Source: Roseateles asaccharophilus | GTDB taxonomy: Bacteria > Pseudomonadota > Gammaproteobacteria > Burkholderiales > Burkholderiaceae_C | Assembly: GCF_004362405.1 (NCBI RefSeq) | Contig: NZ_SNXE01000003.1 | Span: 248,001 to 312,000, forward strand | Length of the DNA: 64,000 bases | Direction of reading: 5' to 3' | Shown here: positions 1-8,134 of the stretch, piece after piece | Numbering within the stretch: position 1 is the stretch's first letter | Layout: each line of letters starts with the position of its first letter | The notes under the pieces: model-generated | The model's input: the letters and a program-made list of their open reading frames with translations, nothing else | The model's database searches: none | Told to the model about the DNA's origin: nothing | Program-made: the position numbers and the translations under genes

Positions 1-1
1 C

Positions 2-364
2 CATTCACGCCTGGAACTGGGGCTCAAGCGCTACACCCTGAGCCATCCGCAAACCGACATCCTGCTCTTCCAGCCCGACCCGCAGGATGCCGAGATGTTC
101 ATGGCCAACACCCTGAGCTACAGCCGGCGCCGCCATCTGGCCGAGCATGCCTTCCAGTCCACGCGACAGCATCTGCGCGCACGCAGCCCCAGCCTGGTGG
201 CCCAGTTGGAGCGCCACGGTCTGCGCCTGCACGAGGGCCGGCTGCGCGACGACTCACGCCGCCTGGTCGGGCGCGCCGGCAGCCCCGCGGCCGCCCGCAC
301 CGAGGCGGCGCTGGGGCGCCTGCATGACTGTCTGGATCAGCTGGAAGAGCGACTCAAACCGTGA
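2..364 (+). CDS. C-terminal part of a probable patatin-like phospholipase (5' end outside window)
   Basis: The open frame runs in from the left edge without a start and stops with TGA at 362-364, giving about 120 residues of the C-terminus. The sequence contains DILLFQP, a DAEMFMAN segment and SYSRRRHLAEHAF followed by a long arginine-rich helix. This resembles the C-terminal end of patatin-like phospholipases common in Burkholderiales, which cut acyl chains from lipids with a Ser-Asp dyad. The dyad itself would lie upstream of the window, so the catalytic residues cannot be checked. The family assignment is from remembered similarity only. The next gene is a PEP-CTERM protein 121 bases downstream, so no operon link is evident. 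Confidence 0.5.
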   Translation, partial: HSRLELGLKRYTLSHPQTDILLFQPDPQDAEMFMANTLSYSRRRHLAEHAFQSTRQHLRARSPSLVAQLERHGLRLHEGRLRDDSRRLVGRAGSPAAARTEAALGRLHDCLDQLEERLKP

Positions 365-485
365 CGTAGTTCACAGGCTGGCGCAATCGCCCCTGCTATC
401 GCGGGGATGTCGACCGCCGCAGGCCTGCAGACAATGACAGCCATGCATCGCGCACCGTGCGACGCCTCACCATCCACCGGAAACC

Positions 486-1103
486 ATGCGCACTCTCGCC
501 ATCGCCCTGCTCGCCTTCCCCTTGATCGCCAGTGCCGGCACGGTCAATCTGATTCAGAACGGCAGCTTCGAGTCCAACCAGGTTGCGAGCTGGGCCAAGT
601 TCAACAGCCTGAGCGGCTGGACGGCGGGTGCCCTCGGCGTGGAACTGCGCAACAACGTCTCCGGCAGCGCCCTGGACGGCAAAAACTTCGTGGAGCTGGA
701 CACCACGGGCAATAGCTGGATCAGCCAGACTTTTGCCACCGTGGTCGGCCAGACCTACACGCTGAGCTTTGCCTATGCCCAGCGCCCCGACCAGAAAAAG
801 CCGACCAGCGATGGCAAGAGCAGCAATGGCCTGCTCTGGTCGGCCGGCAATGTCAGTTCCTTCCTCGTGGGTCAGGACGCCAACACCGCCTGGACGCCCG
901 TGGTGGCCCAATTCAAGGCCACCAGCAGCAGCACCACGCTGAAGTTTGAGGCCGCGGGTCTGTCGGACTCCTACGGCACCTCGCTGGACAATATCAGCGT
1001 CACCAGCGCCGTCCCCGAGCCCAGCAGCTATGCCCTGATGCTGGCCGGCTTGGGCGCCATGGGCCTGGTAGCTCGCCGCCGCGCGAAGCGCAACGCCGTC
1101 TAA
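486..1103 (+). CDS. PEP-CTERM sorting domain protein, NGSFE-type (paralog of 4035-4658)
   Basis: This 205-residue exported protein has a short signal peptide (MRTLAIALLAFPLIASAG). A beta-rich domain follows, opening with NLIQNGSFESN and ending with SLDNISV. The C-terminus is a PEP-CTERM tail: VPEPSSYALM, a hydrophobic stretch, then ARRRAKR. In the family, exosortase recognises the PEP motif and processes the protein during export, often in exopolysaccharide-producing bacteria. No exosortase gene lies in this window. The NGSFE opening and LDN-V closing strands recall the DUF642/galactose-binding-like fold, which is an inference. It is clearly paralogous to the protein at 4035-4658, sharing TVVGQ-Y, NGL-W and YGT-LDN-SV blocks. 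Function unknown; probably a surface or matrix protein. Confidence 0.85.
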   Translation: MRTLAIALLAFPLIASAGTVNLIQNGSFESNQVASWAKFNSLSGWTAGALGVELRNNVSGSALDGKNFVELDTTGNSWISQTFATVVGQTYTLSFAYAQRPDQKKPTSDGKSSNGLLWSAGNVSSFLVGQDANTAWTPVVAQFKATSSSTTLKFEAAGLSDSYGTSLDNISVTSAVPEPSSYALMLAGLGAMGLVARRRAKRNAV

Positions 1104-1130
1104 GTCTCTCGACGTCCAAGCCTGGACTCG

Positions 1131-1151
1131 GCCGCACGCCAAATGTGCGGC
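1131..1151 (+). terminator. Hairpin after the first PEP-CTERM gene
   Basis: A perfect 7-bp stem, GCCGCAC at 1131-1137 and GTGCGGC at 1145-1151, encloses a 7-base loop 28 bases after the stop codon. No U-run follows, so termination would be weak or Rho-assisted. The call rests on position and symmetry only. Confidence 0.35.
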
Positions 1152-1194
1152 AGCGACTGATTCGGCATGGTGTCATGTCGACGGTTTTACAAAA

Positions 1195-1207
1195 CTTAAG
1201 ACAGCCA
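1195..1207 (+). repeat. 13-bp repeat cttaagacagcca, copy 1
   Basis: The same 13 bases occur at 3972-3984, 51 bases upstream of the second PEP-CTERM start. A shorter version (gacagcca) sits at 436-443, about 43 bases upstream of the first PEP-CTERM start. Copy 1 has no PEP-CTERM gene directly downstream. It may be a regulator or sigma-factor site, or a leftover of a rearrangement. This is an observation with inferred meaning. Confidence 0.4.
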
Positions 1208-1443
1208 GAGCAAGTGCTAAGGGATAGTCGAACTCCGCAGCTGCTCCTCGGCTGATGGTCCTCTGCCTTGCCGCTGGCGACGCTTGTTTCGGCGTTCCGG
1301 CGGCGGCAGTGTCATTGCACGGCCACGCCAGATCCAGGCTCATCGACTTCAAGAGCCAGGGCGGTAGCGGGCTTGCCACGGCATGATGTGAACTGCGGCG
1401 ACGCATTTCTGCGACCGCGTCACACGCCGAAAACTCGCTCGGG

Positions 1444-1471
1444 GCCGGCTGCCCCGCCGAGCCGGCGTTTT
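1444..1471 (+). terminator. Terminator-like hairpin in the kefF leader
   Basis: GCCGGCT (1444-1450) and AGCCGGC (1460-1466) form a perfect 7-bp stem with a 9-base loop. It is followed directly by gttttc, a short U-run on the plus strand. The structure ends only about 26 bases before the ATG at 1497. It therefore either ends a transcript from upstream or acts as an attenuator in the kefF leader. Confidence 0.45.
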
Positions 1472-1496
1472 CATATACCCTGGCCTGCCAACGCCC

Positions 1497-2090
1497 ATGA
1501 TCACCGTGCTCTATGCGCATCCCTACCCCCGGCACTCGAGAGCGGGGCGTGAACTGCAAAGAGGCATACAGGGCTTGCCACAGGTCCAGACCCGGAATCT
1601 GTACGAGCTCTATCCCGACTTCCATATCGACGTGGAAGCGGAACAGCAGGCCCTGCTGCGCAGCGGCACCATCGTGCTGCAGCACCCGCTGTACTGGTAT
1701 CACATGCCTGCCTTGCTGAGCCTGTGGTGCGAGAAGGTGCTCACGCATGGCTGGGCCTACGGCCACGCGGCTGACGGCAGTTCGGCACGGGCCCTGGCCG
1801 GAAAACGCTTGCTATGGGTGGCAACGACCGGTGGAGATCGAGGCGCGTACAGCGAAGCCGGCTACAACCACTACCCCATGGAACGTATCGCCACCCCTAT
1901 CCAGCAGTTGGCGAGGTTCTGCGGCATGGAATGGTTGCCGCCCTACACCGTGTATCACGCCGGTGCGCTGAGCGACGAGGCGCTGCTCCTCGCGGCACAA
2001 GGCTACCGGACTCGCCTCCTCGAAGAGCTCGTCTTTCATGGCCTGGAGGGCAGCCTGAGCACCCACGAGGAGCCGCGCCATGAAGGCTGA
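1497..2090 (+). CDS. kefF: KefF/KefG-like flavodoxin-fold quinone oxidoreductase, ancillary subunit of the K+ efflux system
   Basis: This 197-residue cytoplasmic protein has the NAD(P)H dehydrogenase (quinone) fold typical of KefF and KefG. It opens with a beta strand and the YAHPYP motif, has HPLYWYHMPALLSLWCEKV in the flavin-binding region, and contains ATTGG-RGAYSEAGYN further on. These proteins bind FMN, reduce quinones or electrophiles and are needed for full activity of the KefC/KefB efflux channel. The gene overlaps the kefC-type gene by 11 bases, so the two are translationally coupled, which supports the subunit role. No strong ribosome site precedes the ATG; a terminator-like hairpin lies just upstream. 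KefF versus KefG cannot be settled from sequence alone. Confidence 0.82.
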   Translation: MITVLYAHPYPRHSRAGRELQRGIQGLPQVQTRNLYELYPDFHIDVEAEQQALLRSGTIVLQHPLYWYHMPALLSLWCEKVLTHGWAYGHAADGSSARALAGKRLLWVATTGGDRGAYSEAGYNHYPMERIATPIQQLARFCGMEWLPPYTVYHAGALSDEALLLAAQGYRTRLLEELVFHGLEGSLSTHEEPRHEG

Positions 2091-3900
2091 AGCCAGCGTT
2101 CTGGTCTACATCCTGATCTACCTCGCGGCCATGGTCCTGGTCGTGCCCCTGGCCAGACGCTTCGGCCTGGGCGCTGTGCTGGGCTATCTGCTGGCGGGAG
2201 TGTTGATCGGCCCCTATGGCCTTCAGCTGGCGGATGGCAGCCCGGGCGTGGCCCTGCTGGCGGAGCTGGGCGTAGTGCTGATGCTCTTCACCATCGGCCT
2301 GGAGCTTGACCTCAAGAAGCTCTGGTCCATGCGGGCCCAGGTGCTGGGCCTGGGCCTCTTGCAGATGCTGGTCACCGGCTGCGTGCTGGGTCTGGCCGTG
2401 CTGAGCTGGGGCCTGCCCCAGCTGCCGGCCCTGCTCATCGGTCTGACGCTGGCCTTGTCATCGACCGCGGTGGCGGTGCAGCTCATGAACGACCGCCGCA
2501 TCATGGGCACCCCGGTGGGCAAATCGGCCTTCGGCATCCTGCTCTTCCAGGACATGGCGGCCATCCCTCTGCTGATCGCCACCAGCGTCCTGTTTCCAAG
2601 CAGCGGCGCGCCCACCTTCAAGGCCTGGCCAGCCCTGGCCGCCGTGGCCGGACTGATCCTGGCCGGACGCTATCTGATTGGGCATGGCTTGCGATGGATT
2701 GCGGCCAACGGCTCGCGCGAGCTCTTTGTGGCCGCCGCACTGCTGCTGGTGATCCTGGTGATGGAGTTGATGATCAGCGTGGGCGTGTCGGCCGGGCTGG
2801 GCGCCTTCATTGCCGGCGTGATGCTGGCCAGCTCCGAGTATCGGCATGAGCTGGAGGCGGATCTGGAGCCCTTCAAGGGCCTGTTCCTGGGGCTGTTCTT
2901 CATCACCATCGGCGCCGGCATCAACCTGGGGCTGCTTGCCCAGCTGCCCTTCACGATTCTGGCCCTGCTGCTGGCCTTCATGGCGGTGAAGTTCCTGACC
3001 TTGTATCTGCAGGCCTGGCTGGCCGGCATGAGTGTGAGAGAGCGCCTGAGCTTTGCGACGCTGCTCGGCCAAGGTGGGGAGTTCGGCTTCGTCGTGATCG
3101 GTGCGGCCTTGGCAGGCGCCATGCTCAGCGCCGAGCATGCCGGTCTGCTCAACCTCGTGATTGCCTTGTCCATGGCGGCGTCGCCCCTGCTGATGAAGTT
3201 CAACGACCTCGTGGCGGCGCGCTATCTGAGCCAGGCCGAGACCGCCCCCACCCACAGCGAGCCGATGGAACACAGCCCGGTCATCATTGCCGGCTTTGGT
3301 CGCTACGGCCAGATCGTGGCGCGCCTGCTCATGTCCAACGGCATGAGTGCCACGGTGCTGGACCATGGGGCCCAGCACATTGCGAACATGCAGCAGTTCG
3401 GATTCAAGATCCACTACGGTGATGCCGCCCGGCTGGACCTGCTGGAGGCGGCCGGGGCCCATCATGCTCAGGTGCTGGTGGTGGCCGTGGACGAGCGGGA
3501 GACGGCCCTGAAGATCGTCAGCTTGGCCAAGAAGCACTTCCCGCATCTGCGGCTTGTGGCCCGGGCACTTGACGTTCCCCATGCCTACGAACTCATGCGT
3601 ATGGGTGCCGATGTCATCGAACGCGAGCTGTTCGAAAGCTCGCTGCTGGCGGGGCGACGCGTGCTCGAGTTCCTGGGCTTTGATGCACATGAGGCTCGCG
3701 AACTGGCCGACCGCTTCCGCGCCACGAACAAGGCCCAGTTGCAAGCCAGTGCGCAGCTCTCCACCACGCTGGATCGCAAGGAGTTCATCAGCCTGCTGCG
3801 TCGCGGCCGGGAGGAGCTGGAGCACCAGCTGACTCAGGAAGCCCGCATGCCGCGAATCGTCAAAAGCTGGCGCCAGACCACGGATCGCCCCGACAGCTGA
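2080..3900 (+). CDS. kefC: KefC/KefB-type glutathione-gated K+/H+ antiporter (CPA2 family)
   Basis: This 606-residue inner-membrane protein has about twelve hydrophobic segments in residues 1-385, including the conserved GLELDLKKLW and LSSTAVAVQL stretches of CPA2 antiporters. A cytosolic RCK/TrkA-N domain follows, with a Rossmann signature VIIAGFGRYGQIVARLL near residue 400 that binds nucleotide or glutathione adducts. The length matches E. coli KefB (601) and KefC (620). The family exports potassium in exchange for protons when electrophiles deplete glutathione, acidifying and protecting the cell. It is coupled to the preceding kefF-like gene. The C-terminal tail is short and charged. Confidence 0.88.
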   Translation: MKAEASVLVYILIYLAAMVLVVPLARRFGLGAVLGYLLAGVLIGPYGLQLADGSPGVALLAELGVVLMLFTIGLELDLKKLWSMRAQVLGLGLLQMLVTGCVLGLAVLSWGLPQLPALLIGLTLALSSTAVAVQLMNDRRIMGTPVGKSAFGILLFQDMAAIPLLIATSVLFPSSGAPTFKAWPALAAVAGLILAGRYLIGHGLRWIAANGSRELFVAAALLLVILVMELMISVGVSAGLGAFIAGVMLASSEYRHELEADLEPFKGLFLGLFFITIGAGINLGLLAQLPFTILALLLAFMAVKFLTLYLQAWLAGMSVRERLSFATLLGQGGEFGFVVIGAALAGAMLSAEHAGLLNLVIALSMAASPLLMKFNDLVAARYLSQAETAPTHSEPMEHSPVIIAGFGRYGQIVARLLMSNGMSATVLDHGAQHIANMQQFGFKIHYGDAARLDLLEAAGAHHAQVLVVAVDERETALKIVSLAKKHFPHLRLVARALDVPHAYELMRMGADVIERELFESSLLAGRRVLEFLGFDAHEARELADRFRATNKAQLQASAQLSTTLDRKEFISLLRRGREELEHQLTQEARMPRIVKSWRQTTDRPDS

Positions 3901-3971
3901 ATTGGCCGCTCGTCGACGATGAGGCGTCGGTCTTTGCCATGAGGCCTGAGCCGCGTCGTGGCTTAACACTC

Positions 3972-3984
3972 CTTAAGACAGCCA
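3972..3984 (+). repeat. 13-bp repeat cttaagacagcca, copy 2, in the upstream region of a PEP-CTERM gene
   Basis: This exact match to 1195-1207 lies 51 bases before the ATG at 4035. In both copies an aagtg follows within a few bases. Position suggests a promoter-region element shared by PEP-CTERM genes, but no regulator is identified. Confidence 0.4.
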
Positions 3985-4034
3985 AGTGTCGGTTTACACC
4001 ACAGTACGGGCTCGCACAACGAAGGAGTGAAGCG

Positions 4035-4658
4035 ATGAAGCACCTACTGGCGATTTGTCTTGCTGCTGCCCCGGTATTCGCCCAGGCAAATCTGCTGCAG
4101 AACGGCAGCTTCGAAGCCAACTCGCAAGCCCTTGGCAGCCGCTGGAGCTTTCTGAGCAACCCGGCTGGCGGCTGGCTTACGCCGCGCGGCGCGGTGGAAC
4201 TGCATACAAGGTCTTACGCGTCCCCCTCGGCACAAGAGGGCAGCAATGCCATCGAATTGGAGGGGCAATGTGGCTTTTGCCAACTCAGCCAGAGTTTCTC
4301 CACCGTCGTGGGACAGAGCTACGAGATCAGCTTCTGGATCGCGCAACGCTTTGACTCACTGGGTGCGGCGAGCAACGGGCTGACCTGGCAGATCTCCTCC
4401 AGCCCCGAAGCTGAACTCGTCGGCCAAGACAACAATAAGCGCTGGACCCAGATCAGACGTAACTTCCTGGCCACCGAGTCTCAGACCACGCTGACTTTTG
4501 CCGCCGCGGGCGCACAGGACGGCTACGGCACGCTGCTGGACAATGTGTCGGTCGTCCCGCTGAGCCCCATCCCCGAACCGCCAAGTTACGGACTGATGGG
4601 TGCAGGCTTGGTCGTGATCCTGTTCGCGGCGTGGCGCCGCAAGAACAAGAAGCGCTGA
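4035..4658 (+). CDS. PEP-CTERM sorting domain protein, NGSFE-type (paralog of 486-1103)
   Basis: The start at 4035 is chosen because gaaggag lies 7 bases upstream (4021-4027) and a signal peptide (MKHLLAICLAAAPVFAQA) begins there; the frame is open 96 bases further upstream. The 207-residue product begins NLLQNGSFEAN after cleavage and ends with IPEPPSYGLM, a hydrophobic segment and WRRKNKKR, a typical PEP-CTERM tail. The central domain matches the protein at 486-1103 block by block (TVVGQSYEISF, NGLTW, ELVGQDNN, YGTLLDNVSV). It also has a CGFC pair that the paralog lacks. Likely exported, exosortase-processed and surface or matrix associated; role unknown. Confidence 0.85.
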   Translation: MKHLLAICLAAAPVFAQANLLQNGSFEANSQALGSRWSFLSNPAGGWLTPRGAVELHTRSYASPSAQEGSNAIELEGQCGFCQLSQSFSTVVGQSYEISFWIAQRFDSLGAASNGLTWQISSSPEAELVGQDNNKRWTQIRRNFLATESQTTLTFAAAGAQDGYGTLLDNVSVVPLSPIPEPPSYGLMGAGLVVILFAAWRRKNKKR

Positions 4659-4685
4659 CCGGCGCCTGCTAGGCCCTCGCGGGCC

Positions 4686-6179
4686 TCAGCCCAGATAGCG
4701 CCCTTCCAGATGGGCGCGGAAATGCGCCGGATTCAGGCCCGGCTCGCCGCTGGCGCGCTGCACCAGCTCGGCGGTTTCCCAGCGCGAGCCCTGGCTCCAG
4801 ATGCGCGCGTTCAGCCAGTCGAAGACGGGACTCAGCTCGCCGGCGGCGATGCGCTGGTCCAGGTCGGGCATCTCGCGGCGCATGGTGGCGAACCACTGGG
4901 CCGCGTACATGGCACCCAGGGTGTAGCAGGGGAAGTAGCCAAAGAGGCCGGCGCCCCAGTGCACATCCTGCATGGGGCCGTCCTTGTAGTTGCCGCGGGT
5001 GTCTATGCCCAGCAGCTCCATCATCTTGGCGTCCCACAGGGCCGGGATGTCGTCCACCTCGATCTCACCCTCCACCAGGGCGCGCTCAATCTCGTAGCGC
5101 AGGATCACATGGGCGGGGTAGCTCACCTCGTCGGCATCCACGCGGATATGGCCAGGCACCACGCGCGTGAGCAGGCGATTGATGTTCTCGGGCGCAAAGG
5201 CGGGCTGCTCGCCCAGATGCTTGACGATCAGCGGGCTCAGCAGGCCGGCGAAGGCGGGGTGGCTGCCCAGCTGCATCTCGAAGGACAGGCTCTGGCTCTC
5301 GTGCAGGCCCATGGAGCGAGCGCGGGCCAGCGGCAGGCCCAGCCACTCGCGCGGCAGGTTCTGCTCATAGCGGCCATGGCCGGTTTCATGGATGGTGCCG
5401 GTCAGGCTGGGCAGGAAGCTGTCCTCGCGGTAGCGCGTGGTCATGCGCACGTCCTCGGGCACGCCGCCGCAGAAGGGGTGGGCGCTTTCGTCCAGGCGGC
5501 CGGCCTCGAAGTCGAAGCCCATCAGCCGCATCGCGTCCTGGCCCAGGGCACGCTGGGCGGCCGTGGCGAAGGGCCCCTCGGGCACCTGCACGGCTTCGCC
5601 GCGCTGGCGCTCCTGCACACGCTGGATCAGGCCCGGCAGCCACTGACGCAGATCGCCAAAGACGCGGTCCACCTCGGTGCTGCGCATGCCGGGCTCGTAC
5701 TGGTCCATCAGCGCGTCGTACTTGGACAGGCCGCTGTCCTCGGCCAGCAGGCGCGCCTCCTCGCGGGTGAGGCGCAGCACTTCGCGCAGGTTCTCGGCAT
5801 AGCCGGCCCAGTCATTGGCCGGACGCTGGCTGCGCCAGGCATGCTCGCAGTGCGAGATGGCCAGGCTCTTGGCCTCCACCAGAGACTGCGGCAGCGCATT
5901 GCTGGCGCGCCAGGCGCGGCGCATCTCGCGCAGATTGGCGCGCTGGGTCTCGTCCAGGCTCTCGCCCTCGGCGCTGTCCAGCAGGCCCTTGAGCGCGGCA
6001 TCGGTGGCTTGCTGGTGCAGCAGACCGCCCATCTCGGCCAGGGCCAGGGCACGGGCCTCATTGCCCTTGGGCGGCATGAAGGCCGACTGGTCCCAGGAGG
6101 CGATGGACTGCAGGTGGGCCAGGCGGTGCAGGCGCTGGTGGCGGCGGCACAGCTCGTCGTAAGCGGGGGTCTTGCTCAT
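4686..6179 (-). CDS. M32 family metallocarboxypeptidase (Taq/Pfu type)
   Basis: This 497-residue cytoplasmic zinc carboxypeptidase removes C-terminal residues from peptides. The zinc motif HETGH lies within GTIHETGHGRYEQN. The upstream ESAHPF-GG (the HPF motif of the family) and downstream SYPAHVILRYEIE plus GPMQDVHWGAGLFGYFPCY are all family hallmarks, and the length is standard. The ATG at 6179 gives the family N-terminus (YDEL-RRHQRL-RL--L-SI-SWDQ). It is followed 31 bases upstream, on the same strand, by the yqaA-like gene, so the two may be cotranscribed. The 3' end faces the second PEP-CTERM gene across 27 bases. Likely peptide recycling; no special regulation seen. Confidence 0.93.
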   Translation of the reverse strand: MSKTPAYDELCRRHQRLHRLAHLQSIASWDQSAFMPPKGNEARALALAEMGGLLHQQATDAALKGLLDSAEGESLDETQRANLREMRRAWRASNALPQSLVEAKSLAISHCEHAWRSQRPANDWAGYAENLREVLRLTREEARLLAEDSGLSKYDALMDQYEPGMRSTEVDRVFGDLRQWLPGLIQRVQERQRGEAVQVPEGPFATAAQRALGQDAMRLMGFDFEAGRLDESAHPFCGGVPEDVRMTTRYREDSFLPSLTGTIHETGHGRYEQNLPREWLGLPLARARSMGLHESQSLSFEMQLGSHPAFAGLLSPLIVKHLGEQPAFAPENINRLLTRVVPGHIRVDADEVSYPAHVILRYEIERALVEGEIEVDDIPALWDAKMMELLGIDTRGNYKDGPMQDVHWGAGLFGYFPCYTLGAMYAAQWFATMRREMPDLDQRIAAGELSPVFDWLNARIWSQGSRWETAELVQRASGEPGLNPAHFRAHLEGRYLG

Positions 6180-6210
6180 CGTGATGTGTGGTGGCTTGGT
6201 CGCGACATTG

Positions 6211-6699
6211 TCAGGGATTGGGAAAGACCCAGAGCAAGGCCGCGGTCATGCTCAGGTAGCGGGCAAACTTGCCCAGGGCCATGAAGAACACGCAGGGCCA
6301 GAAGGGCAGGCGCAGCCAGCCCGCCAGGGCGCACAGGGGGTCGCCGACCACGGGCAGCCAGCTCAGCAGGCAGGCCTTGGCGCCAAAGCGCTGCAGCCAC
6401 TGCAGGGCCCGGCGCTCGCGCGGCGGCCGCTGGGCGGCCCGCTCGTACAGCCGCTCGGCCCCATAGCCCATCCACCAGCTGATGGCACCGCCCATGGTAT
6501 TGCCCACGGTGGCCACCAGCACTGCCGGCCAGAACAGCTCGGGGTTGAGCTTGACCAGACCGAAGACGGCGGGCTCCGAACCCATGGGCAAGAGGGTGGC
6601 CGACACCAGGGCGACGATGAAGACCGCCGGCAGCCCCAGCTCGGGCAGGGCCAGCCAGGCCAGCAGGGCGTTGATATGTTCTTGCAGCCAGACTTCCAT
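6211..6699 (-). CDS. yqaA: YqaA/DedA-like (SNARE-associated) small membrane protein
   Basis: This 162-residue protein has hydrophobic segments at about residues 10-40, 55-80 and 115-155. The motif LPMGSEPAVFGL, the GNTMGGAISWWMGY segment and WLPVVGDPLCALAGWLRLP match the YqaA subgroup of the DedA/VTT superfamily. Relatives are inner-membrane proteins implicated in lipid carrier or phospholipid flipping and in membrane homeostasis; a specific role for YqaA is not established. The start at 6699 lies 106 bases from the divergent dusB start. It lies directly upstream of the M32 carboxypeptidase gene on the same strand. Confidence 0.82.
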   Translation of the reverse strand: MEVWLQEHINALLAWLALPELGLPAVFIVALVSATLLPMGSEPAVFGLVKLNPELFWPAVLVATVGNTMGGAISWWMGYGAERLYERAAQRPPRERRALQWLQRFGAKACLLSWLPVVGDPLCALAGWLRLPFWPCVFFMALGKFARYLSMTAALLWVFPNP

Positions 6700-6756
6700 G
6701 CGGGCGCATTATCCGGACCCGCCATGCCGGGGAGGGGCTCGGTTTGGGGCCGGCGC

Positions 6757-6762
6757 TATAAT
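6757..6762 (+). promoter_or_regulatory. Consensus -10 box ahead of dusB
   Basis: A perfect TATAAT lies 43 bases before the dusB ATG, followed by a pyrimidine/T-rich leader (cctcttttttcagc). No good -35 is seen at 16-18 bases upstream. It probably drives the dusB-fis unit. Confidence 0.5.
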
Positions 6763-6804
6763 CCTGCCTCTTTTTTCAGCACCCTCCTCCCCCCCCGCCT
6801 GCCC

Positions 6805-7863
6805 ATGTTCATCGGCCCCCATGAGCTGCCGAACCGCCTCTTCGTGGCACCCATGGCGGGCGTCACCGACCGGCCGTTCCGGCAATTGTGCAAACGCCTG
6901 GGGGCGGGCTATGCGGTCTCCGAGATGGTGACCTCGCGCAAGGACCTCTGGAACAGCCTCAAGACCTCGCGCCGGGCCAATCACGAGGGCGAGACCGCGC
7001 CCATCGCGGTGCAGATCGCCGGCACCGAGGCGGCCATGATGGCCGAGGCCACGGTCTACAACATCCAGCGCGGCGCCCAGATCATCGACATCAATATGGG
7101 CTGCCCGGCCAAGAAGGTCTGCAACAAATGGGCCGGCTCGGCCCTGATGCAGGACGAGCCCCTGGCCCTGGAGATCATCGAGGCGGTGGTCGAGGCCGCG
7201 CGCCCGCACGGCGTGCCGGTGACCCTGAAGATGCGCACCGGCTGGTGCGAGGCCGAGAAGAACGCGGTGGCCCTGGCACGCCGCGCCGAGGCCGCGGGCG
7301 TGGCCATGGTCACGGTGCATGGCCGCACCCGCGAGCAGGGCTACAAGGGCTTTGCCGAGTACGACACCATCCGCGCGGTCAAGGCCGCACTCAGCATTCC
7401 GGTGGTGGCCAACGGCGATATCGACAGCCCGGCCAAGGCCCGCGAGGTGCTGGCCTACACCGGGGCGGATGCGCTCATGGTGGGTCGCGCCGCCCAGGGC
7501 CGGCCCTGGATCTTTCGCGAGATCGCGCATTTCCTGGCCACCGGCGAGGAGCTGCCCGCGCCGCCGGTGCTGCAGGCGCGCGACTGGCTGATCGAACATC
7601 TGCACGATCACTACAGCCTCTACGGCGCGCTGACCGGCATGCGCAGCGCCCGCAAGCACATCGGCTGGGCGGTGCGCGCCCTGCCCGGCGGGGAGGATTT
7701 CCGCCAAAGCATGAATCTGCTGGACAGCTGCGAGGCCCAGGTGGCAGCTCTGGGCGAGTTCTTCCAGATTCTGGCGGACCAGCACGAGCGACTGCCCTAC
7801 CTGCCTGCGCAGACGGCGGTCGAAGACCCAGACCAAGAAGAAAGCACAAGGTTGCCGGCATGA
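6805..7863 (+). CDS. dusB: tRNA-dihydrouridine synthase B
   Basis: The frame is open far upstream, but the homologous N-terminus starts at [21 protein letters not shown], so the ATG at 6805 is chosen. The 352-residue FMN enzyme reduces uridine to dihydrouridine in the tRNA D-loop using NADPH. Visible hallmarks are [26 protein letters not shown] with the catalytic cysteine, the KMRTGW strand, [12 protein letters not shown] and a phosphate-binding segment [16 protein letters not shown]. The stop overlaps the fis start (ATGA), the classic dusB-fis arrangement known from enterobacteria. A TATAAT lies 43 bases upstream. Confidence 0.96.
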   Translation: MFIGPHELPNRLFVAPMAGVTDRPFRQLCKRLGAGYAVSEMVTSRKDLWNSLKTSRRANHEGETAPIAVQIAGTEAAMMAEATVYNIQRGAQIIDINMGCPAKKVCNKWAGSALMQDEPLALEIIEAVVEAARPHGVPVTLKMRTGWCEAEKNAVALARRAEAAGVAMVTVHGRTREQGYKGFAEYDTIRAVKAALSIPVVANGDIDSPAKAREVLAYTGADALMVGRAAQGRPWIFREIAHFLATGEELPAPPVLQARDWLIEHLHDHYSLYGALTGMRSARKHIGWAVRALPGGEDFRQSMNLLDSCEAQVAALGEFFQILADQHERLPYLPAQTAVEDPDQEESTRLPA

Positions 7864-8093
7864 CGCCCAAGCCCATCGATACCGTGGTTCGCGAGAACCT
7901 CGAAGCCTATTTCCGCGACCTCGACGGCGAGGAACCCCACTCCATGCACGAGATGCTGATCAAGCTGGTGGAGAAGCCCCTGCTGGAGGTCGTGATGCAA
8001 CGCAGCGGCGGCAACCAGAGCAAGGCCGCCGACTGGCTGGGCATCAACCGCAACACCTTGCGCCGCAAGCTGTCCGACCACGGACTGCTCTGA
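7860..8093 (+). CDS. fis: DNA-binding protein Fis (factor for inversion stimulation)
   Basis: This 77-residue nucleoid-associated protein shares an ATGA overlap with dusB. The C-terminal helix-turn-helix reads [22 protein letters not shown], matching Fis and the DNA-binding end of NtrC. The N-terminal half is shorter than in E. coli Fis (98 residues), as usual in betaproteobacteria. In the family it bends DNA and modulates transcription of stable RNA and many other genes in growth-phase-dependent fashion. Purine biosynthesis gene purH follows 41 bases later and may be read from the same transcript. Confidence 0.93.
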   Translation: MTPKPIDTVVRENLEAYFRDLDGEEPHSMHEMLIKLVEKPLLEVVMQRSGGNQSKAADWLGINRNTLRRKLSDHGLL

Positions 8094-8134
8094 GCCGCGC
8101 ACGCCCCCGCATTCCACCCCTGAAGTCACCCACC

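Larger units (their letters stand above)
1104..1496. other. 393-base intergenic region with no convincing gene
   Basis: Both strands were read for genes. The frames present (for example 1268-1552 plus and 1173-1766 minus) have arginine/proline-rich translations, no ribosome site and no recognisable motif. The stretch holds the hairpin at 1131-1151, one copy of the 13-mer cttaagacagcca (1195-1207) that recurs ahead of the second PEP-CTERM gene, and a terminator-like hairpin at 1444-1466 close to the kefF start. A decayed gene cannot be excluded. Confidence 0.5.

Noticed and set aside
1173-1766. Long minus-strand open frame across the kefF start region
   Set aside because: It is antisense to kefF, has no ribosome site and no recognisable motif.
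3914-3929. Possible terminator after kefC (CGACG and CGTCG)
   Set aside because: The stem is only 5 bp with a 6-base loop, too weak to call.
6172-6804. N-terminal extension of the dusB frame
   Set aside because: The sequence is low complexity and antisense to the yqaA-like gene. DusB homology starts at the ATG at 6805, just after a TATAAT box.
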